25,541 nt of DNA from CAZACQ01 sp964483725. Its GTDB lineage: Bacteria; Patescibacteriota; Gracilibacteria; Absconditabacterales; Absconditicoccaceae. The DNA lies in NCBI GenBank assembly GCA_964483725.1, contig CAZACQ010000015.1, positions 1 to 25,541 of the forward strand. Reading direction: 5' to 3'. Positions within the stretch are counted from its first letter, which is position 1. The number at the start of each line of letters is the position of its first letter. Positions 1 through 10,316 of this stretch are shown piece after piece. The notes under the pieces are model-generated. The model was not told where the DNA came from, searched no databases, and saw nothing but the letters and a program-made list of their open reading frames with translations. The translations under genes and the position numbers were made by a program.

Positions 1-115
1 CATCTATTATGATAAACTCAAAATCTTTGAAAGTTTGATTTAGTATACTTTCTATTGCTTCTTGGATATATTTTTCATTATTGTATACAGGCATTATCAC
101 AGATATTTTTGGCAT
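1..115 (-). CDS. Family 2 glycosyltransferase, N-terminal fragment
   Basis: Only the first 38 or so codons are inside the window; the gene runs off the left edge. The translation starts with MPKISVIMPVYNNEKYI and continues to a nucleotide-binding-like FIIID strand, the classic start of GT2 (GT-A fold) glycosyltransferases that build surface polysaccharides or glycoproteins. Sugar and acceptor cannot be inferred. The ATG lies 29 bases downstream of the stop of the DUF2304-GT2 gene on the same strand, so the two are probably one transcript. No in-frame TAA or TAG is present in the visible part. Confidence 0.85.
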   Translation of the reverse strand, partial: MPKISVIMPVYNNEKYIQEAIESILNQTFKDFEFIIID

Positions 116-144
116 GGTATATATTAAGAAATTTTAACTAAAAA

Positions 145-1239
145 TTACCTATAAAAAAACTTTTTGTAAATCAGTTCTATAAGTATTTTTATTGCATTTG
201 AATTTTTTTGTCATTTTCAGACAGTATATTCAGTATATTTAATATTCACAGGTATTTCCTTGAATTTAAGCTTATTTCTTTGTATTGATTCTAATATCTC
301 TGATGCATAAGTCATTCAATCACTGGATAGTTTTATCTTAGCCAAAGAATCAACTTTGATTGTCCTATATCAATTATGAGGATCAGTTACCCAAAGTCAG
401 TTGATTGCCAATGTTACTAATCTAGATCACAACAATATAAGTTTCCTCATCTTTGGCATATTTTCTGAACTTCAACCATCTGCAAATCTAGTTCAAAGCA
501 AAACATCATAATTTGGAGCTTCTTTCATAAATTTATTCATATCATTAATATCCATTTGTCAGTCTGCATCAAATGTAACTACATATTTGATATCTAATAA
601 GTTTTTATAAGTTTTCAAGAAATGAAAACCAGTTTTGTTGGCAGCTCATCATCATCTATTTATCAAATGTCTCAAATTGATAATAATTTTATCACTATAA
701 TGAAATTTCTTGTCCATAATAATCTCTGATGTACTATCATCACTACCATCATCTACTATGATAATTTTATCAAAACCATATTCAAATATCTTATCAATTG
801 TATCGGAAATTACTTCTTCTTCATTGTATGCTCTAAGCAAAAAAATATATTCACTTTTTTCTCCCTGAAATTTTTTAGTTTTTAATTTTATATCATATTC
901 TTCATTCTCTTTCCAAAAATCTTGAATTGCTTGAAACTTTATTATATCAGTATTTGTAGACTGTTGTTTTACAAGTCTATGAGTCATTTCAAAATACAAA
1001 TAAGCAAGAAAAACAATAGACATATAAACCAACAAATCTGCACCTCTAGCAAGTCCAAAATATGCTCCAAATCTATCAAGCCAAGTTTCATCAAAACTAA
1101 AAAGTAAAATCAATGCTAAACCTACAAAAAAAACTAGAAAATGTAAAACATTCATACCTTTTCTTTTGTATGCATCAAAAGCAAATATTATAAATATGAA
1201 ACTTATCAAAATAAGGAATAATTGCAATGGAGTAAACAT
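145..1239 (-). CDS. DUF2304-GT2 fusion membrane glycosyltransferase
   Basis: The 364-residue protein is intact only when TGA is Gly; the standard code stops it at residue 196, inside an Asn-Arg-Gly-Gly-Gly-Ala stretch written TGA TGA TGA. Residues 1-90 hold three membrane segments (about 5-22, 29-48, 67-84), resembling the small DUF2304 membrane proteins that usually sit beside GT2 genes. Residues 130-340 are a GT-A glycosyltransferase with LLRAYNEEE, VDDGSDD (162-168) and the metal-binding DADGQ (D224, D226), most like polyprenyl-phosphate mannosyl/glucosyl transferases. It likely charges a lipid carrier with a sugar at the inner membrane face. It lies 80 bases after gltX, and that gap is filled by a heptamer array. 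Donor sugar unknown. Confidence 0.85.
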
Positions 1240-1243
1240 TTTT

Positions 1244-1322
1244 TAGAGTTTAGGGGTTAGAGCTTAGGAAATTAGTTCTTAGTTCTTAGTGCTTAGTACT
1301 AAGCACTAAGAACTAAGAACTA
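1244..1322. repeat. Heptamer tandem array forming a 50-bp perfect palindrome
   Basis: The gap between gltX and the DUF2304-GT2 gene is almost wholly made of 7-base units in phase: four degenerate units of type TAGRGNT from 1244, a one-base slip at 1272, then TAGTTCT twice, TAGTGCT, TAGTACT, and the mirror units AAGCACT and AAGAACT. Positions 1273-1297 and 1298-1322 are perfect reverse complements (25-base arms, no loop). The gltX stop codon TAG (1322-1320) is formed by the outer edge of the right arm. There is no T-run at the hairpin end on the minus strand, so it is not a classical intrinsic terminator. Confidence 0.9.
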
Positions 1323-2825
1323 GTTAACTTCCATATAATTCTTGATTCTTTGTAGAGATTCTTCTTTTCATAGTACATAAAGCATTTCAAATGCTCATGG
1401 GCTTGCTTGCACTCATGTAAGAACTGACCTAATTGGCCAAAGTACTTGTCAATTTTTGTATCAAGACTCTTTTACAAAATTTATTAATTTATCTTTTAGA
1501 TTTTCTTCAGTCCATTCTGCTTCATCTGTATTTTTAAGCATTTCATAAATTCAAGGCAATATCTCATCTACTATTTCTTTTGTTACCTTCATTTTTGGAT
1601 TGAAAATTATATCATCTGTAGGCATTTGAGGCTTGAAAAAATATTTTGCACTTTCACGGAACTGCCCCAAAGTTTGTATTCTCACTTTGATATATGGAGC
1701 TAGTTTATGCCAATAATTTTTTTCTGTAATAGAAAGTATTTCTTTCCACTCTTGGTCACCATATTCTTCCAAATATGGAATCAAAGCATTCACAAAATCC
1801 TCATCAGACATTTTTTTGATAAAATCTGAATTGAACCACAAAGCTCTTTTGTAGTCATATACTGCATTTGAAACTTGTATCCTATCAATACTAAATTCTT
1901 GGATCAATTCATCCATAGTAAAGTCTTCCTTATCACTACTTGGATGCCAACCTAGTAAAGAAATGAAATTAATAAGTGCTTGTGGCAAAAATCATTCTTC
2001 TTTGAATTTAGAAATTGTAACCAGTTCGTTTTCAGTATCTCTTTTTGACATTTTTGATTTGTTTGCATTTAGCAACATTGGCAAATGTCCAAAATCTGGT
2101 ATATCCATATCCAAAGCTTCATATATCAAAATTTGTTTTGGAGTATTTGGAATATGGTCTTCTCATCTTAGTATATGACTAACTCACATAAGATAATCAT
2201 CCACTACATTTACCAAATAAAATGTTGGCACTTCATCTCATTTCAAAATCACAAAATCAGCAAACTGAGACATATCAAAACTCAATTCTCATTTCACCAA
2301 ATCAGTATAAACTACAGTTTTATTGCTTACTTTGAATCTTACTACTGGTTTTCTTCATTCTTTTTTGAATTCTTCTACTTGTTCTTGGCTACAAGCTTTT
2401 TCTTTGTGAAAATGTCTAGTAGAATTATCATCTTCTGCTCTATATACGAAAGGTTTTTTGGATTTACTTGCTTCTTCCCTCATTTCATCCAATTCTTCAG
2501 ATGTATCCCAAGCATAATAAGCTTTTCATTCAGAAAGTAGTTGCTCTATATATTTGTTGTAAATATCCATTCTTTGCATTTGATAATATGGACCAAATTC
2601 ATCTTCTTTTCATGGTCAAATATCATAATCCATACCTAGCCACTTAAGACCTTGGATAATATCTTCTTCAAAAAATTTGGTAGATCTAGCTGTATCTGTA
2701 TCTTCTATTCTCAAAAGAAATTTTCAGCCAGTTTGTTTAGCATACAAATAATTATACAATGCTGATCTAGCTGTACCCAAATGTAAATTTCATGTAGGAG
2801 AAGGGGCTATTCTAGTTTTTATCAT
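1320..2825 (-). CDS. gltX: Glutamyl-tRNA synthetase
   Basis: This 501-residue class I aminoacyl-tRNA synthetase charges tRNA-Glu (or tRNA-Glu and tRNA-Gln in bacteria without GlnRS). The HIGH-type signature appears in the opening MIKTRIAPSPTGNLHLG (H15), and the KMSKR loop is at residues 258-262. The glutamate-site segment LLRIEDTD follows the Rossmann start, and the C-terminal half is the usual helical anticodon-binding region. Length matches the family. In-frame TGA codons fall on glycines such as G12 of SPTGNLHLG. The stop TAG sits inside the palindromic heptamer array. It is divergent from the plus-strand GT2 gene across a 160-base gap. No Shine-Dalgarno is visible before the ATG. Confidence 0.97.
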
Positions 2826-2916
2826 TTAGTCATGTTTAAAAATTAAATATTTTTATTTGCTTTCTTTTTACTGATTTAATCTTTTTTTTCAATTAGAAAA
2901 AATCATAAAAATGCCT

Positions 2917-2943
2917 TTGAAAAAATTTATAAATAAATATAAT
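2917..2943 (+). promoter_or_regulatory. Candidate promoter for GT2/ArnT-like operon
   Basis: TTGAAA at 2917-2922 and TATAAT at 2938-2943 are separated by 15 bases, one shorter than at most promoters in this window. They lie 42 bases before the ATG at 2986. The region is extremely AT-rich, so chance matches are possible. Confidence 0.4.
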
Positions 2944-2985
2944 GCAAAAAATCAATTACTTGAAATTTATATATAATATTATACC

Positions 2986-3933
2986 ATGGCAAATAAACTT
3001 TCTATTGTTATCACATTTTTTAATGAAGAATGAAATATCATCCCTCTTGTAAGTGAATTAAAAGAAGTAATTATAAGTGATTTCAATGATTGGGATTATG
3101 AAATTATAATGGTAAATGATTGAAGTAATGACAATACTTGGCAGGAAATGTTAGAAACTAAGCAGGAAACCGACAATATAAAGTTAATAAAACTGAATAG
3201 AAACTACTGACAAAGTATAGCAATGGATGCAGGTTTCAAAAACATTACTTGAGATATAGTAGTTACTATCGATTGAGATATGCAAAATGATCCCAAAGAT
3301 ATAAAAAGACTTTATGATAAGCTAGAAAAAGATTCTTTGGATTTGGTTGCATGAAATAGAAAACAAAGAAAAGACCCCTTGTCTGTAAGAATTATAACTT
3401 TTGTTGCAAAGTTTTTAAGAAAAGTATTGATAAAAGATGGTGTAGAAGATAGTGGTTGCACCCTTAGAATTTATAGAAAAAAGGTTACTGACAACTTAAA
3501 TTTGCGGGCTGAAATGCATAGATATATAGTTGCTATTTCCAAGATAAATGGTTTCAAAGTTTGAGAAATTTGTGTAAATCATAGAGTAAGGGAAAATTGA
3601 GTTAGTAAGTACAACTGGAAAAAATCTATTAAATGATTTATTGATCTTTTCTATATATGGTTTATTTGAAAATATGAGTCTAGACCTCTGCATTTTTTTT
3701 GAACTGTATGAATTGTAAACTTTATAGTATGAGTCATTTTTTTCTTTGTTGCTTTTTATCAAAAAATCATAATGGATGTGTCATTGAATAGGAGTTGATG
3801 GCTTTTTCTGTGAATTTTTCTGGTCCAGGTGTGAATAATTATTTTTATTTTCTGAATATTGATAGATATAATGATAAGAAATTATTATAATAGCTCATAT
3901 GAAAAAAGATATATTATAAAAGAAATTTTATAA
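2986..3933 (+). CDS. Polyprenyl-phosphate glycosyltransferase, GT2 (DPMS/GtrB-like)
   Basis: The 315-residue protein has an N-terminal GT-A domain with ITFFNEEGN, VNDGSND (43-49) and the metal site DGDMQ (D96, D98), followed by the family's DSGCTLR-type segment. Two C-terminal membrane helices lie near 230-255 and 268-292. This is the layout of dolichyl/undecaprenyl-phosphate mannose or glucose synthases (GtrB, ArnC), which move a sugar from a nucleotide donor to polyprenyl phosphate at the cytosolic face. The next gene, 23 bases downstream, encodes a membrane transferase of the type that uses such lipid-linked sugars, which supports the role. Many Gly codons are TGA; the stop is TAA. The sugar is not identifiable. 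Confidence 0.9.
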
Positions 3934-3956
3934 TCTTTAATTTATGCACATAATAA

Positions 3957-5525
3957 ATGATGAAAGTGAAAAACAAAGACATAATTAGTTATATAAATAA
4001 ATACAAAATATATATATTTATTGCTATTATGTTTTTTTTATGATTATTTCTTAGATTACAAAATATTGATTGATTGTATCCTTTTATTGATGAAAATACT
4101 CATATACTTGCAGCTAATGAATTTCTTGAGCATTGAACTATGGAGTACTCTAGAGCTATGCTGGTAAGTATAATGACTACATTATCATATTATTTTGCTG
4201 ATCCTAGCTGATTTGAAGAATATTTGTTTTGGTGAAGATTTTTTTCAGCATTTTTTTCAGCATTGGTAGTGATTCCTTTGTTCTTTTTGTCCAAGAAAGT
4301 AAACAATCCTACAGCTTATCTTGCAAGTATACTATGGATCACATCACCATGGGCTATATGAGTGGGTCAAGAAGTTAGAGAATACTCTTACTATGTATTT
4401 TTTATACTACTATTTATTTTGATATTTATTAATTTCATAGAAAAGCTTAATAGTGAAAAGACTTTAAATAAATTATCTATTTTTTACTTAATTTGTATTT
4501 TGTGATTTGTATTTTATGCTTTGCTTATTGATAATTTGTCCACTTTGATAGTATGAGTATTATTGATTTGATTTGTTGCAATATATTATTTGATTTATTT
4601 TGTCTACAAATATCCTGAAGATAGTTTGGATTTATTAAAGAAGCTATTTTCTTTGTCCAAAATTTATATTGTATGAATATTTTTAGCTTTATGAGCTATA
4701 ATAGCATGAGCTTTGGCATTTGTAAGATCAAGTAGTGATATAAGTTTGATGCCTAGATTAAATTTAGATTTTGTGAAAGTTTTTTTCTCAGCTGAAGCTC
4801 CTCCAATGCATTGGTGGTATTGAATATGATTTGAATATTTCGCAATAATACTTTTAATTATATCTTTAATTTTTGCTTATAAGCACAAAAATAAATTTTA
4901 TTTTCTTTATTTTACAGTTTTTGTGCTTGGAATAATTTTTTATACTTTTTTCTTTGCAAGATATTTTGAACCCAAATATATATTTTATCTACTTCCATTT
5001 TTTATCATCCTAATATCTATGAGTATTTATTCAAGCTTTGCTTTTATCAAAATATTTTTTGAAACTTACAAAAGATATAGCTTATATGCAATTTTTTCTA
5101 TAGTTTTTATAATTATTTTTAATCCAATAAATGTTTTTTATGCAGTTGTGGATAATACTCATTGACAACAAATCACTACTTGAAACTATCACTATCAGCT
5201 AGAAAATCTAAAAAAATTCTTGGACACCAAAGATTTTTCATGAGATGAAATTTTCGTAAATACTGCTTTCAATTGATTTTTGAACTTAGAATACTGAATA
5301 AGTGTAGAACAGATGATATACTATCCTTTTGATAATCCAAAAAGATTTGAAAAACTTGAAAATATTATAAAAGAAAACAAAAAATGATACCTAATTCTTG
5401 ATTATCACAGAAACTGAGAACGAGCAGACTGATTTCCACATGATGAATGATTCAAAAAATGATGAGTAAAGCTTGAAAATTTATTTAATCAAGACTGAAT
5501 TCAAGTTTATAAATGGAATCATTAG
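3957..5525 (+). CDS. ArnT/PMT-like integral membrane glycosyltransferase
   Basis: The 522-residue protein has a short cytoplasmic N terminus, a first membrane helix from about residue 20, and then the acidic motif PFIDENTH in the first external loop. Around ten further hydrophobic helices follow, and the C-terminal soluble tail is about 120 residues. The loop motif, the GQEVREYSYY segment and the topology fit the GT-C fold of ArnT/PMT/GT39-GT83 enzymes. These take a sugar from polyprenyl phosphate outside the membrane and attach it to lipid, glycan or protein. ATG ATG at 3957 gives two possible starts. It shares a probable operon with the upstream GT2. Its TAG stop overlaps the stop of the convergent UPF0104 gene by 4 bases. 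The acceptor is unknown. Confidence 0.82.
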
Positions 5526-6481
5526 GATTTAGATTTCTTGTCCATGAAAATATAAATTATTCATCAAACAGATGTATATATTATTTGCATAATTCTACCT
5601 ACAAAAGCTTGTACTAAGGCTACTTCGGCAGGCACAGAAAAAAGTCAATAAAGATATATTCAAAGTCATTCTTTTACTCACAAAGAGTTAATAGATATAG
5701 GAATAATTCCTGCCATGTTTATTATAGGATACAAGAAACATATCAAAAGAAAAGATATTTCATATCATACAGCCAAAAAGAACAAATATGTAAGTACTAC
5801 TGATAGTAAAGTAAAGACCAAAGATATCAAAAATCATTTAAACAATACTTTTTTGTTTTCAAATGTAATAATTGTATTTATAAGTTTTACAAATTTTTGA
5901 ATAATTTTGTTTTCTATACTTGTATTTATCTCATTTTTATTCAAAAATATAAATGCAAATACTCCAATTACAGAAAATATTAATCATATCAACATCAAAA
6001 ATAAAATAAAATTTTCTTGATAGATATCATGTACAAAAAATGCTGAAAATAAAACAACAAAGAAAATAAGTCACAAAAATCAAAGTCCTCTTTCTAATAT
6101 CATTGAAGAAAAGATTTCTGATTTTTTGTTTTTTTGTATATTATTTAGATAAACAAACTTATATCAATCTCAACCAAAAGTTGTAGGTAAAAAATTACTA
6201 AAAAATCATCATACTCGATATAATTGGAAAACTTTCCAAAATGGTAAATTTATTCAGTATTCTTTCATAATATCATTTCGCTTCCAAGCACTAAGAAGCT
6301 GTCATAATGGCCAAAGCAATGTAGCTATCAGTATATAAAAAAAGTTTATATCTTTTATCACTTCCAATAGTTTGTCAAATTCTATAAAATACTTAAATAT
6401 AATATAAAAAAGTAAAAAAGTTATGATTATTTTTATTAAAGTGCTGTATTTTTTAAAAAAATTTATTATCAATGATTTCAT
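5522..6481 (-). CDS. LPG synthase TM / UPF0104 family membrane protein (flippase-like)
   Basis: The 319-residue protein has about eight membrane helices. It carries the signature stretch with GGFFSNFLPTTFGGDGYK (about residues 90-107) and, later, NMAGIIPISINSLGVKEG, both typical of the lysylphosphatidylglycerol synthase transmembrane (UPF0104) family. Only the membrane part is present; there is no aminoacyl-transferase domain. Stand-alone members occur widely in polysaccharide and lipid clusters and are thought to move lipids or lipid-linked intermediates. Here it lies 29 bases after the GT4 gene on the same strand, so a role in envelope glycolipid handling is inferred. Glycines of both motifs are partly written TGA. 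Its TAA stop overlaps the stop of the convergent ArnT-like gene. Confidence 0.85.
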
Positions 6482-6510
6482 ATAAAATATAAATAATTAA
6501 AGAGCTAAAA

Positions 6511-7650
6511 TTATTTTAAAAATTCGTATATTTTTTCTGCTACATTCTTCCAACTATGATCAAGTGCTACTTTTCTACTATTTTCTCGCATTTTCTTAGT
6601 CAAATTCTTATTTTTTATAAGTATATCAAGTTTTTCTTCTATTTGCTTTGAATTTTTTTTATCTATTACATATCAGTTTTCTCAATCTTTTATAAATTCA
6701 GCTGCTCAAGTTTTGGTAGTGATGATAGGGATTCAACAAGCAAGAGCTTCTTGAGTTACATTTCACAATGCTTCATTTAATGATGGCAAGACAAAAATAT
6801 GTGCTTTTTGATATATTTGTAATAATTTATCTTTTGGCAAATTTCATAAAAACACTACATTTTCAGAGAGATTATTAACTTTTATATATTCATTATACTC
6901 TTCTTTTTTGGGTCCATCTCAAGCAATATATAGTTTTAGCTTATCATACTTAGAAGATAGATTTTTGAAAGCTTCCAAAAGGTAATCTAATCATTTTCTT
7001 TGAATTAGCCTTCATACAAATAGTATATTTGTAGTGTTTTCTAAATTTTTTATATTATTATCTGGTTTATAAAAATTACAGTCTACTCAATTGTATAAAA
7101 TTGTAAATTCTTGTTGGCTAGAAGTTTTTTTTGCTAAATTTGTAAGATCCTTGCTCAAAGTTATGGTTTTTTCAGCATTTTTCCATATTTTTTTGCTTAG
7201 TTTCTGAAATATATATTTGTCTAATTTCTCAAATCTTGGATTGTAAAAAGGAACATCTGAACCTCTCAAAGAAACTATATAAGGAATATCAAATTTTTTG
7301 GATAATTTTTCTGCTATATATCAACAAGGTATACCAAAGAATGAGAAAATTTTGTGATAGTTTTCATTTTTTAAAATTTTTTTGGCAAAAAAGTATGATT
7401 TCATAGAATATTTAAGCAAATCTTTGTTAGTTTGGAAATGAGCAGATTCATTATTTTTAGCAATATCTAAATAATATATTTTAATATTATCTGAAAAGTC
7501 TTCTTCTTTGTACTTTCAGGTAGAAGAAGTGATTAAACTTATTTGTATGTCTTTGTATTTAGCAAGTTCTTTAAAAAGATAATAGTTTGCATTAGCTGCA
7601 CCTCATCACAAAGGCGGGAATTCATAATTTAGAAACAATATTTTTTTCAT
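6511..7650 (-). CDS. Family 4 glycosyltransferase (GT-B)
   Basis: The 379-residue protein has the GT4 architecture. The N-terminal Rossmann domain opens with LNYEFPPLGGGAANAN (a Gly-Gly-Gly loop partly written TGA TGA). A middle PYIVSLRGSDVPFYNP segment follows, and the C-terminal donor domain has NILFVGRLIQRKGLDYLL and the EX7E motif (E293, E301) within NEALGNVTQEALACGIP. It transfers a sugar from a nucleotide donor at the cytosolic membrane face. No signal peptide or membrane helix is evident. It is the first gene of a two-gene minus-strand unit with the UPF0104 protein. A TTGAAT-N16-TATAAA promoter lies upstream. Specificity cannot be read from the sequence. Confidence 0.93.
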
Positions 7651-7683
7651 ATTTTGATTAGAGTTTTAAATATTTTAACTTTG

Positions 7684-7711
7684 TTTATATTCACAATTTG
7701 CAAATATTCAA
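7684..7711 (-). promoter_or_regulatory. Promoter for GT4/UPF0104 unit
   Basis: On the minus strand, TTGAAT (7711-7706) and TATAAA (7689-7684) are separated by 16 bases, which would start transcription about 25 bases before the ATG at 7650. The spacing agrees with the other promoters in the window. Confidence 0.5.
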
Positions 7712-7740
7712 TTGCTTTTTAAAAAGCAAAACAGATAATG

Positions 7741-7753
7741 TTGACAATGTCAA
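7741..7753. promoter_or_regulatory. Palindrome TTGACAATGTCAA, possible operator
   Basis: This is a perfect 6-1-6 inverted repeat in the 191-base divergent gap between the GT4 and FapA-like genes. A second half-site, TTGACATA, lies at 7811. It could bind a regulator of one or both genes. It also contains TTGACA on both strands, so it may instead be a pair of -35 elements. Confidence 0.35.
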
Positions 7754-7781
7754 TATTATAATTAAATAATTATTAGATTTT

Positions 7782-7809
7782 TTGATAAAAAATAATTTTT
7801 AAATATAAT
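7782..7809 (+). promoter_or_regulatory. Promoter for FapA-like gene
   Basis: TTGATA (7782-7787) and a consensus TATAAT (7804-7809) are 16 bases apart. Transcription would begin near 7815, about 26 bases before the ATG at 7842. Confidence 0.55.
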
Positions 7810-7841
7810 ATTGACATATTTAAAATATATTATAAGCTAAT

Positions 7842-10316
7842 ATGAGTAATAGTATACATGAATGAAAAGAACAAAAGATAGAACAAGCAGAAACAGACTT
7901 AGAAAATCAAGAAAATACTAGCCAAACAAAGGAAGAATTATTATTAAACCTTGATATTCCTTTGGTTTTTGATTGAGAAAAAATATACTTAGAAATAAAT
8001 AATGATTATGAAAAAAAACTAATAATTTCACACATTAAAAAAATATTTGAAAATTGATATTATATAAAAAATATAAATTATACTGAGATTGAAAATGCAA
8101 TGTTTGCTGAAGATTTTGATTTAACATCTAGACAATGAAAAGTAGAAATATGAGAGTGAGTTGAAGAATTCAGTAAATTTGAAAAAGAAATATACTCAAA
8201 AAGATTCAAAGAAGTAAAATGACAAATAAAATTTGATTTCTATGATATAATATATGATGATGAAAACAATGAAGAAATTAGAATAAAAATAAGCAAAGAC
8301 AAAGTGATTGCAACACTAATAGAAAATTGAATAATTTATTGAATTGATGAAGAAAGAATCTCAAAAACTAGTCAAGAAGACAAAAAAACAAGTACAATAC
8401 AATATATAGCAAAATATAAAGAAGCTGAAGACTGAGAAAATGCAAGTATTGAATTTTTGATCCAAAAAGACCCTGATCTAAGACCTGTTCATGATGAAAA
8501 AACAGATAAAGTAGACCTTAGAAGATACTATTGCACTTTTCCACAAATAAAAGATTTGGAAAAAGAAAAATATATAGCTAAAAAAATAAATGCTACTAAA
8601 TGAAAAGCAGGAAGAGATATATGGTGAAAAGAAATAAAGCAAAAGGAATGACAAGATCTAAACTTTCACAAAATTACATGAGAATGAACAAAGATTCTTG
8701 AAGAAGATTGAAATGTATATATCACAGCTGAAACAAACTGATTCATAATCTATGACAAAAAAACAAAAAAAATAAGTGTTACCAAACAGGCTCAAAATAG
8801 AAAAGACATATGACCAGAAACTTGATGCCTAAATATTAGTGCAAAACATTTTGAACAAAGAGGTGATGTGAAGTATTGATATGAAGTTGAATGATATAAT
8901 ATCAAAGTTTTATGAAATGTTGAAGCATGAAGTGTAAGGTCCAAATCCTGAAATATTGGAATAGCATGAAACACAATATGAGCTACAGTAAGCACTAAAT
9001 GATGAGAAATAAAAATAAAATGAAATGTACAAAGTGAATCTGAAATAATAAATGAAAGCTGAGATATAAGTATTGAATATGCTGAAAATAGCACAATAGT
9101 TTGAAAAAATATCAATATTAAAAAAGCAGTAAATTGTATAATTATATGAGAAAGTATAAATTTAGATGAAAACCTATGATCAAAAACATTGTGATTAAAA
9201 TCAAATTTTAAAGAAATTGTAAAAGAAAAAGATTGAAAAGAAGAAATCTACATACCTATTTTTGATACATCAAAACTTATTGATCAAATTTCAGCATATG
9301 AAACAAAAATATTTGAGAAAAAAGAAGAAGAAAATGAAATAATTAAAGATAGAGACAAAATAAAATCTCAAATAGAACAGTTTGAGAACGATGAAAAACT
9401 AAAAAAACTATTGGAAATATACAAAAAATTCAAAAAATGAGTAATTAGATCTAGCAATATGTCTACTGAACAAAAACAAAAACTGAAAAATATTACTAAA
9501 TTGGTAGAAGAAAAATATCTTACAGCACAAAAAGAATTAGAACAACTAAATAAATCTATAAACGAAATAGAAGCTGAGATTGAAGAGCTAAACAATGAAA
9601 TAGCAAATATAAATGATAGAATAGAAAGGATTAGAAAAGGCAATGATGAAAATTGATTTTATATCGAATCTATCCAAGCAAGTGAATACAGAGTTTTTGC
9701 ATATTTACAGGAAATGGAATTAGATTTTGATAATCTAGATGATAATACAATAAAAAACTTACTTAAAAAAATTAAATGAAATAAAAATCATCAATTTGTA
9801 AGATTAAAAATGCAAGAAGTAGGAGAATTTGTAAACTTTTCTCAAATAGAAGAATTATTTAAAGAAAATTATCAATGAGATGATATTCAAGAAAGCTTTG
9901 GTAATCAAAGATGATTCCACAGACAAGAATTAATAAGTGAAGATAATATAAAAAAAGCATTAGAAAATATTGATTCTGATTCAAACTATATAAGATTAAA
10001 AATTAATAATTATTTAAAATGATTAGCATTTGATATTAGTTTAAAATGAGTTTGAATAGCTATCAAATGAGATGTACTAAAATCATGAGTTAATCTAGTA
10101 GAATGAAAAACAATCAAATTAAAACTTAATGTTATTGATGAAGAATTTGATATTGATTATAAAATAACTTGGATAGCAGAAAAAGATTGATACAAAAAAA
10201 TATGATGATATTTTGTAAATCTAGATAACAAAATAAGAAATGATATCACAAATATAAAATATAGACTAGAAATACTTATAAATAAATGATACGATCCACA
10301 ACTAGAAAAAGCTTAA
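7842..10316 (+). CDS. FapA/DUF342 family protein with coiled coil and C-terminal PilZ-like domain
   Basis: The 824-residue protein is shredded in the standard code by dozens of TGA codons. Residues 1-60 are charged and disordered. The FapA/DUF342 core covers about 60-500 and includes INATKGKAGRDIWGKEI, the family's characteristic turn, then repetitive Gly/Val-rich strands (NIGIAGNTIGATVST and similar) typical of its right-handed beta-helix. Residues about 505-620 are a long Glu/Lys coiled coil. The C-terminal 110 residues read like PilZ: DISLKGVGI (D731, S733, G736), then an ITW strand and GGYFVNL. The upstream arginine motif is incomplete (one Arg, IRLKINN), so c-di-GMP binding is uncertain. 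FapA proteins (named from flagellar assembly, also polymer-export related) have no settled biochemical role. No flagellar genes are nearby. It converges on tatD with a 4-base stop overlap. Confidence 0.82.

Noticed and set aside
1273..1322. Palindrome as an ordinary rho-independent terminator of gltX
   Set aside because: There is no T-run after the hairpin on the minus strand and the stop codon lies inside the stem; it fits a repeat array better.
1244..1322. CRISPR array
   Set aside because: The repeats are 7 bases long with no spacers, and no cas genes are present.
2175..2540. Plus-strand ORF of 121 codons opposite gltX
   Set aside because: It is antisense to a certain gltX reading frame, has no family resemblance and is a by-product of base composition.
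7712..7729. Short palindrome TTGCTTTTTAAAAAGCAA as a terminator
   Set aside because: It lies in a divergent promoter gap upstream of both genes, where no transcript needs to end; likely chance in AT-rich DNA.
8792..9643. Minus-strand ORFs opposite the FapA-like gene
   Set aside because: They are Ser/Phe/Ile-rich mirror images of the Gly/Glu/Lys-rich real gene; TGA on the plus strand becomes TCA (Ser) here, which keeps the shadow frames open.
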